Source of the DNA: Elusimicrobiota bacterium
GTDB lineage: Bacteria > Elusimicrobiota > Elusimicrobia > Elusimicrobiales > UBA9959
Assembly (NCBI GenBank): GCA_003500765.1
Contig: DNQL01000030.1
Span: forward strand, 1-10,590
DNA: 10,590 bases
Direction of reading: 5' to 3'
Shown here: one piece after another, positions 5,862-10,590 of the stretch
Layout: every line of letters begins with the position of its first letter
How positions within the stretch are numbered: position 1 is the stretch's first letter
Translations under genes and position numbers: made by a program
Notes under the pieces: model-generated
What the model was told of the DNA's origin: nothing
What the model saw: only the letters and a program-made list of their open reading frames with translations
The model's database searches: none

Positions 5862-5889
5862 TTGATTTCATATTTTCATTTGTTAAACT
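5862..5889 (+). promoter_or_regulatory. Predicted sigma-70-type promoter of the DHS-amylase-prfC operon
   Basis: TTGATT (5862-5867) and TAAACT (5884-5889) are separated by 16 bases in a locally AT-rich stretch that contrasts with the GC-rich surroundings. A start near 5896 would give a leader of about 60 bases. The leader contains a tandem 8-base repeat (GCGTTCCT twice, 5919-5934) and ends in GGAGGT seven bases before the ATG at 5959. Confidence 0.5.
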
Positions 5890-5958
5890 GAACACGCGGG
5901 GATAAAGGGAAATAAAGCGCGTTCCTGCGTTCCTCCCCGGCTTACGGAGGTCATCCTT

Positions 5959-6966
5959 ATGGCGAACACTGCGGCGGCCAAACCTTCCCAGGCCTTAAAA
6001 GGCGCGATAAGCTCGTTCATCGAGCGCAACTACCGGCATTTCAACTCCCTGGCCCTCAAGAACGCGGCCGACGCCTACAACGCCCACATCGAAAAGGGCG
6101 GCAAGATGTTCCTGGCCATGGCGGGCGCGATGAGCACCGCCGAACTGGGCATAACCCTGGCCGAGATGATCCGCCAGGGCAAGATACACGGCATTTCCTG
6201 CACCGGCGCCAACCTCGAAGAGGACGTCTTCAACCTCGTCGCCAACAACGAGTACGAGAAGGTCCCGCATTACCGCGACCTGAGTCCCGAGCAGGAGAAG
6301 GAACTGATGGACCGCGGCTTTAACCGCGTCACGGACACCTGCATCCCGCAGGACGTGATGTACCACATCGAGGACCATATCGTTAAGCGCTGGAAGAACT
6401 CCGAGAAGACCGGCAACCGTAAGTTCCCGCACGAGCATTTCTACGACCTGCTGCTCTCCGGCGACATCAAGAAACATTACCAGGTGGACCCGGCCGACAG
6501 CTGGCTGCTGGCCGCCGCCGAAAAGAACCTGCCCATCTATGTGCCCGGCTGGGAGGACTCCACCCTCGGCAACGTCTACGCCGCCAAGTGCATAAAAGGA
6601 CAGCTCAAACCCGGCACGATGAAGACCGGCGTCGAGTACATGATGCACCTGGCCGACTGGTACCAGAAGGCCAGCCGGGAGAGCGATCCCGGCCTCGGCT
6701 TTTTCCAGATAGGCGGCGGCATAGCCGGCGACTTCCCGATCTGCGTGGTCCCGATGATAGAGTGCGACCTGCGCAAGGAAGTCAAGATGTGGGGCTACTT
6801 CTGCCAGATCTCCGACAGCATCACCAGCTTCGGCTCCTATTCCGGCGCCGTGCCCAACGAGAAGATCACCTGGGGCAAGCTGGCCGTGGACACGCCGCGC
6901 TTCGTCATAGAGAGCGACGCGACGATAGTGGCCCCGCTGCTGTTCAGCTACGTCCTCAACCGCTGA
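5959..6966 (+). CDS. Deoxyhypusine synthase-like protein (NAD-dependent aminobutyl transferase family)
   Basis: A 335-residue member of the deoxyhypusine synthase (DHS) family. Eukaryotic and archaeal DHS moves the aminobutyl group of spermidine to eIF5A through a lysine-bound imine using NAD. Seen: TGANLEEDVFNLV, matching the AGGxEEDxxK region, IGGG (251-254), and GSYSGAVPNEKITWGKL, matching the human DHS segment that contains the catalytic lysine. Lys307 in WGK is the expected imine-forming residue. The Lys-His-His after GGG in human DHS is replaced here by IAGDF (255-259), so the substrate is probably different. Bacteria lack eIF5A, and relatives such as plant homospermidine synthase use small amines, so a polyamine-modifying role is plausible. 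The start has a strong GGAGGT seven bases upstream. First gene of an apparent operon with amylase and RF3. Confidence 0.9.
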   Translation: MANTAAAKPSQALKGAISSFIERNYRHFNSLALKNAADAYNAHIEKGGKMFLAMAGAMSTAELGITLAEMIRQGKIHGISCTGANLEEDVFNLVANNEYEKVPHYRDLSPEQEKELMDRGFNRVTDTCIPQDVMYHIEDHIVKRWKNSEKTGNRKFPHEHFYDLLLSGDIKKHYQVDPADSWLLAAAEKNLPIYVPGWEDSTLGNVYAAKCIKGQLKPGTMKTGVEYMMHLADWYQKASRESDPGLGFFQIGGGIAGDFPICVVPMIECDLRKEVKMWGYFCQISDSITSFGSYSGAVPNEKITWGKLAVDTPRFVIESDATIVAPLLFSYVLNR

Positions 6967-6979
6967 GCGCCCGGGCCCG

Positions 6980-8542
6980 ATGAAGACCGCCGCGGCGCTG
7001 CTGCTTTTACTGCTGGCGCCGGCCTTTCCCGGGTCGGCGGCGGACTTCCGCGACGAGACCATATACCTGGCGCTGACCGACCGCTTCGCCGACGGAGACC
7101 CCTCCAACAACGATATCTACGGCGACGAATACGTCCCGGGCAATCTGCGCTACTACCAGGGCGGCGATTTCCGGGGCCTTATGGGCAACCTCGGCCACAT
7201 AAGGGACATGGGTTTCAGCGCCGTCTGGATAACTCCGCCGGTCATGCAGCCTCCCGGCCGCTACGTAAACTCCTCCGAAACCTACGACGCGGCCGGCTAC
7301 CACGGCTACTGGGGATGGGACTTCTCGCGTATAGATCCGCATCTTGAATCGGCCGGCGCGACTTACGCCGACTTGATAAAGAAGTTCCACTCGAAGGGCC
7401 TTAAGCTCATCCAGGACGTTGTTCCCAACCACGGGCACGGCGGCGACACGCATCCGTCGGTGCGATGGCACGCCGAGAACGGAAAGGTGCGCGGCCTGGG
7501 TCTGGAGTTCGACTACCACGCCGACGACAGGGGCTGGTTCACCCGCGAGGGTCCGGTGCTGGCCGACCTGCTGGACTTCAACGACTCCAACCCCGCGACG
7601 GTGAAATGGCTGACGGACATATACCTGAAGTACCAGGCTATGGGAGTGGACGCCTTCCGGCTGGACACCGTGGTCTGGATGAGCGACTCTTTCTGGAGGG
7701 AGTTTACTTCCGCCCTGCACGCCGCGAAGAAGGATTTCTTCATCTTCGGCGAGGCCTGGACCCGCGACGATTTCGACATGATTGCCCGCTACAGTCGTCT
7801 CGCCGAAGGCGACCCCATGAATTCCGCCATGAGCCTGCTGGATATGCCGCTTTCCTCCATGGGGACCTGGGGCCCGATGGAAGAGGTCTTCAAGGGCGGG
7901 GATTATTCGAAGGCCGACGCTGTATTCGCGCACGACCACAAGTATAAGGACGCTACCTACCTCGTCACTTTCCTGGATAACCACGACAAGCCGCGGTTCA
8001 ACGGCACCGGAGAGGAGGGACAGGGGACGCCGGCCTCGGCCGAACAGTACTTCGACGCGCTGAATTTTTATTTCACCGTCCGCGGCATCCCGTGCGTCTT
8101 CTACGGCACCGAGGTGAGGATGGCCGGCGGGAATGATCCGGACAACCGCCGGATGCTCGGCGCGGAGGGGATAAAGAAAGCGAAGACCGACCCGGTCTAT
8201 CATCACCTTAAGAAGCTCAACGCTATGCGGCGCTCCGCCGCCCCGCTGCGCAGGGGCGCCCAGACCCTTCTTTCTTCCTCCCGGGATTCCTATGTTTTCA
8301 GGCGCGACTACCAGGGAGAGACGGCCGTGGTGCTGCTCAACAAGGGTTCCTCTCCGGCGCTGCTCAAGGCCGGCGGCCTGCCCGCGGGAAAGTACCGCGA
8401 AATTTACGCCGGCGAAAAAGTACGGGTCTCAGGCGGAGCCCTGTCGGCGGAAGTCCCCGCCCACGGCGCGCGCGTTTTCGTAAAGGGTAAAGTTAAAGGC
8501 CGGCCCTGGCGCCTGCCCGGCGGCCCGGAATACGGAAAATAA
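6980..8542 (+). CDS. Secreted GH13 alpha-amylase family enzyme
   Basis: A 520-residue glycoside hydrolase family 13 enzyme acting on alpha-glucans such as starch, glycogen or maltodextrin. An N-terminal signal peptide (MKTAAALLLLLLAPAFPGSA) is followed by the (beta/alpha)8 barrel. The four GH13 regions are complete: DVVPNH (146-151), DAFRLDTV with nucleophile Asp229, FGEAW with acid/base Glu258, and FLDNHD with transition-state stabiliser Asp336. The DRFADGDPSNND, YYQGGDFRG and GYHGYWGWDFSRIDPH motifs resemble the cyclodextrin glucanotransferase and related secreted amylases. The C-terminal 110 residues look like the beta domain C. No starch-binding module is seen. It starts 13 bases after the DHS-like gene with no clear Shine-Dalgarno, suggesting coupling. 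Hydrolase versus transferase activity cannot be decided from the sequence. Confidence 0.94.
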   Translation: MKTAAALLLLLLAPAFPGSAADFRDETIYLALTDRFADGDPSNNDIYGDEYVPGNLRYYQGGDFRGLMGNLGHIRDMGFSAVWITPPVMQPPGRYVNSSETYDAAGYHGYWGWDFSRIDPHLESAGATYADLIKKFHSKGLKLIQDVVPNHGHGGDTHPSVRWHAENGKVRGLGLEFDYHADDRGWFTREGPVLADLLDFNDSNPATVKWLTDIYLKYQAMGVDAFRLDTVVWMSDSFWREFTSALHAAKKDFFIFGEAWTRDDFDMIARYSRLAEGDPMNSAMSLLDMPLSSMGTWGPMEEVFKGGDYSKADAVFAHDHKYKDATYLVTFLDNHDKPRFNGTGEEGQGTPASAEQYFDALNFYFTVRGIPCVFYGTEVRMAGGNDPDNRRMLGAEGIKKAKTDPVYHHLKKLNAMRRSAAPLRRGAQTLLSSSRDSYVFRRDYQGETAVVLLNKGSSPALLKAGGLPAGKYREIYAGEKVRVSGGALSAEVPAHGARVFVKGKVKGRPWRLPGGPEYGK

Positions 8543-8550
8543 GGCATACC

Positions 8551-10134
8551 ATGATAAACCCCAAGGAAATTTCAAAAAGGCGCACTTTCGCCATCATCTC
8601 CCACCCGGACGCCGGCAAGACCACGCTGACCGAGAAGTTCCTGCTCTACGGCGGCGCCCTTCAGCTGGCCGGCTCGGTCACCGCCCGCCGCAAGCAGCAG
8701 AGCACCTCTTCCGACTGGATGGAACTGGAGAAGAAGCGCGGCATCTCGGTCAGCTCCACGGTGCTGCAATTCGACTACGGCGGCTGCAAGGTAAACCTGC
8801 TCGACACTCCCGGCCACCGCGACTTCTCCGAGGATACCTACCGCGTGCTGATGGCCGTGGACTCGGTCATCATGGTGCTCGACGCGGCCAAGGGCATAGA
8901 GGCCCAGACGCTCAAGCTCTTCGAGATCTGCCGCATGAGGCAGATCCCGATCTTCACTTTCATAAACAAGATGGACCGCCCCGCCAAGGAGCCGCTGGAG
9001 CTGCTCGACGAGATAGACAAAGCGCTGCAGCTGCAGACTTACCCGGTTAACTGGCCGCTGGGCATGGGTTCCGACTTCAAGGGCGTCTTCGACAGGCGAT
9101 CGCGCGACCTGCACCTATTCGAGCGCGTGCCGGGCGGCGCCTACCGCGCGCCCCTGACCGTGGTGAAGGACCTGGACAAGGAGCTGGCCGGCAAGGCCGA
9201 TCCCGTATCGACGGCCCGGTTCCTGGAGGAAGTCTCCATGCTCGACGCCGTGGGCGACGAGTTCGACCGAGAGGCCGTGCTGCGAGGCGACCTGACGCCG
9301 GTCTTCTTCGGCAGCGCGGTGAATAATTTCGGCGTGCAGCTGCTGCTGGACAACTTCCTGGCGATGGCGCCGGAGCCGCGGGCGCAGTCGGCTCTCTCCG
9401 GCCCGGTGCCCGTGGACGATCCCCGCTTCTCCGGCTTCGTGTTCAAGATACAGTCGAACATGGACCCCAAGCACCGCGACCAGATAGCCTTCCTGCGCGT
9501 CTGCTCGGGCCGCTTCGAGCGCGATATGAAGGTCTTCAACGCGCGCACGAAAGAGACGCTGCGCATCTCGAGCTCCCATAAGCTTTTCGGGCGCGAGCGC
9601 GAGACCGTCGACGAGGCTTACGCCGGAGACGTCATCGGTATAGTGGGACACGAGGAGTTCCGCATCGGCGACACGCTCACCGAGGACCCTTCGATAATAT
9701 ACCCGGAAGTGCCCAGGTTCCCGCCGGAACACCTGGCCTTCCTGCACTGCGGCAATACGGCGCAGTTCAAGCGCTTCCGCGCCGGCTTCGACCACCTCCT
9801 TCAGGAAGGAGTGGTGCAGACCTTCAATATCCCCAGCTCCCAGTCGCGCGTGCCGCTGCTGGGCGCCGTGGGCCCGCTGCAGTTCGAAGTGCTGCAGTAC
9901 CGCCTCGCAAACGAATACGGCGCAGACGCGCGGCTGGAGCAGACTTCGTGGGAAGTGCTGCGCTGGCTGGGAAAGGATTCGGAGCCGGTCACCGAGGACA
10001 TGCTGCCGACCGGCGCGCGGCTGGCCGAGGATCCCGACGGCAGGCCCGTGCTGCTCTTCGCGCGGGAATGGGACTGTAAATATTTCCTGGAGCGCCACCC
10101 CAAGGTGACGCTGTCCAAGCTGCCGCCCCGGTAG
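8551..10134 (+). CDS. prfC: Peptide chain release factor 3 (RF3)
   Basis: A 527-residue translational GTPase, the usual size for RF3, which releases RF1/RF2 from the ribosome after termination. GTPase motifs: P-loop SHPDAGKTT (17-25), the switch region around RGISVSSTVLQFDY (63-76), DTPGHRDF (85-92) and NKMD (139-142). SVTARRKQQSTSSDWMELEKKRGISV is diagnostic of RF3 rather than EF-G. The C-terminal part carries the RF3 signature region PRFPPEHLAFL and the GAVGPLQFEVLQYRL segment. The ATG at 8551 lies 8 bases after the amylase stop, with AAGG six bases upstream. No key residue appears missing. Co-transcription with the DHS-like and amylase genes is likely from the spacing, but a functional link is not obvious. 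Confidence 0.97.
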   Translation: MINPKEISKRRTFAIISHPDAGKTTLTEKFLLYGGALQLAGSVTARRKQQSTSSDWMELEKKRGISVSSTVLQFDYGGCKVNLLDTPGHRDFSEDTYRVLMAVDSVIMVLDAAKGIEAQTLKLFEICRMRQIPIFTFINKMDRPAKEPLELLDEIDKALQLQTYPVNWPLGMGSDFKGVFDRRSRDLHLFERVPGGAYRAPLTVVKDLDKELAGKADPVSTARFLEEVSMLDAVGDEFDREAVLRGDLTPVFFGSAVNNFGVQLLLDNFLAMAPEPRAQSALSGPVPVDDPRFSGFVFKIQSNMDPKHRDQIAFLRVCSGRFERDMKVFNARTKETLRISSSHKLFGRERETVDEAYAGDVIGIVGHEEFRIGDTLTEDPSIIYPEVPRFPPEHLAFLHCGNTAQFKRFRAGFDHLLQEGVVQTFNIPSSQSRVPLLGAVGPLQFEVLQYRLANEYGADARLEQTSWEVLRWLGKDSEPVTEDMLPTGARLAEDPDGRPVLLFAREWDCKYFLERHPKVTLSKLPPR

Positions 10135-10144
10135 GAACGATGAA

Positions 10145-10324
10145 ATGAAAAAACTCGTGATGTGGGAAATACTTCTTATACTGGCCAGCGTGCCGATGTT
10201 CCGCTCGCTCTGGATGTTCCTGGACAGGTTCGACTGGATGAGCTCCACGGCGGGGCTGCTGGTCTCTTTCGCCGCCGGAACCCTGCTGGCCGCGCGGGCC
10301 CTGGCCGGCGTCAATTCCCGCTGA
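10145..10324 (+). CDS. Small membrane protein, 59 residues, unknown function
   Basis: ATG at 10145 to TGA at 10322-10324. The product begins MKKLVMWEILLILASVPMFRS and has two hydrophobic stretches, about residues 4-26 and 36-53, separated by a short FLDRFDWM segment, so it is probably a two-helix hairpin in the inner membrane. AGGA lies about nine bases upstream, overlapping the prfC stop codon region. An ATG at 10139 is followed at once by a stop and cannot be the start. It begins 10 bases after prfC and is probably the last gene of the operon. I do not recognise the family. Codon use is like that of its neighbours, which supports a real gene. Confidence 0.65.
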   Translation: MKKLVMWEILLILASVPMFRSLWMFLDRFDWMSSTAGLLVSFAAGTLLAARALAGVNSR

Positions 10325-10338
10325 ATCCCCGCGCTTTT

Positions 10339-10590
10339 CTAGCGCCGCAGGACTTTTATTCCCAGCGCGGACGCCTTACCGGATATTCCCGGCGCCGCCC
10401 CCGGGACCTTGACGGACTCTATCTCCTCCACCGGCACCGACTCCCATATCCTGCCCTCCAGCCAGCCCACGTCGTGCCGGGCGATAAGACCGGGTATCGC
10501 CTTGTCAGGGGCCCCGGCGAAATCGGCGAAAGCGGCCGGCGGCAGCGCGCGCAGCTCGCCCGTCACCTGCAGGGCCAGGGCGCGGGGCAG
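10339..10590 (-). CDS. Unrecognised protein, C-terminal fragment (start beyond window)
   Basis: The reading frame is open from the right edge to a TAG at 10339-10341, giving at least 84 residues ending in SALGIKVLRR. A GTG at 10566 could start a 75-residue protein, but the frame continues upstream as LPRALALQ with no stop and no ribosome site precedes the GTG. A cut longer gene is more likely. The visible part is moderately charged and has no membrane segment or known motif. It converges with the small membrane gene, with 14 bases between the stops and no hairpin terminator between them. Confidence 0.6.
   Translation of the reverse strand: MPRALALQVTGELRALPPAAFADFAGAPDKAIPGLIARHDVGWLEGRIWESVPVEEIESVKVPGAAPGISGKASALGIKVLRR

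Noticed and set aside
5919..5934. Tandem GCGTTCCT repeat in the leader of the DHS-like gene as a riboswitch or CRISPR-like repeat.
   Set aside because: Only two 8-base copies, no spacer structure, and the leader is too short for a known riboswitch. Kept only as a note under the promoter.
5995..7110. Long open frame (371 codons) on the minus strand opposite the DHS-like gene.
   Set aside because: It mirrors the GC-rich coding strand of a gene with clear family motifs. Its translation is low-complexity and Val/Ala/Gly-rich. Shadow frame.
7007..8206. Long open minus-strand frame (399 codons) opposite the amylase.
   Set aside because: Antisense to a complete GH13 enzyme with all four conserved regions; no recognisable motif.
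9115..10314. Long open minus-strand frame (399 codons) opposite prfC and the small membrane gene.
   Set aside because: Antisense to a confident RF3 and no motif of its own.

Overview
This high-GC bacterial window is densely packed: 14 protein-coding genes (two cut by the window edges), one clear bidirectional terminator, two divergent promoter regions and several inverted repeats. No rRNA, tRNA, CRISPR array, transposase or phage gene was seen. Gene content is chromosomal: RF3, a secreted GH13 amylase, MsrA, an OsmC-family protein, a cyclophilin lipoprotein and a bacterial deoxyhypusine-synthase-like protein. The lipoproteins and exported enzymes suggest a diderm. Codon style (GC-rich with frequent ATA for Ile) and the DHS-like gene would fit a little-studied lineage such as Elusimicrobiota, but that placement is a guess.

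Layout. (a) 1-4032, minus strand: read leftwards, a cyclophilin-type peptidyl-prolyl isomerase lipoprotein, a palindromic REP-like element, a stand-alone response-regulator receiver domain, a membrane-anchored HEAT-repeat protein, a processive PgaC/BcsA-type family 2 glycosyltransferase, and the start of a multi-pass membrane protein. The last four are tightly packed (one 13-bp overlap, small gaps) and look like an uncharacterised polysaccharide-synthesis cassette controlled by protein phosphorylation and a HEAT scaffold. (b) 4085-5064, plus strand: an OsmC-family peroxide reductase overlapping a methionine sulfoxide reductase A lipoprotein by ATGA. These diverge from the cyclophilin through a 52-bp promoter region in which both start codons appear to lie at or near the transcription start. 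The three genes form an oxidative and envelope protein-repair group. (c) 5077-5106: a perfect bidirectional hairpin terminator. (d) 5125-5801, minus strand: a DUF2007 protein coupled to a cyclic-nucleotide-binding domain protein. (e) 5959-10324, plus strand: an apparent operon of the DHS-like enzyme, secreted alpha-amylase-family enzyme, peptide chain release factor 3 and a 59-residue membrane protein. (f) 10339-10590, minus strand: the C-terminal end of an unrecognised protein, convergent with the operon.

The most interesting points are the REC/HEAT/GT2/membrane cassette, the DHS-like enzyme that keeps the catalytic lysine context but lacks the Lys-His-His segment of eukaryotic DHS, the apparently leaderless divergent promoters, the two possible starts of MsrA (lipoprotein or cytoplasmic), and a 35-nt perfect palindrome just upstream of the response regulator.
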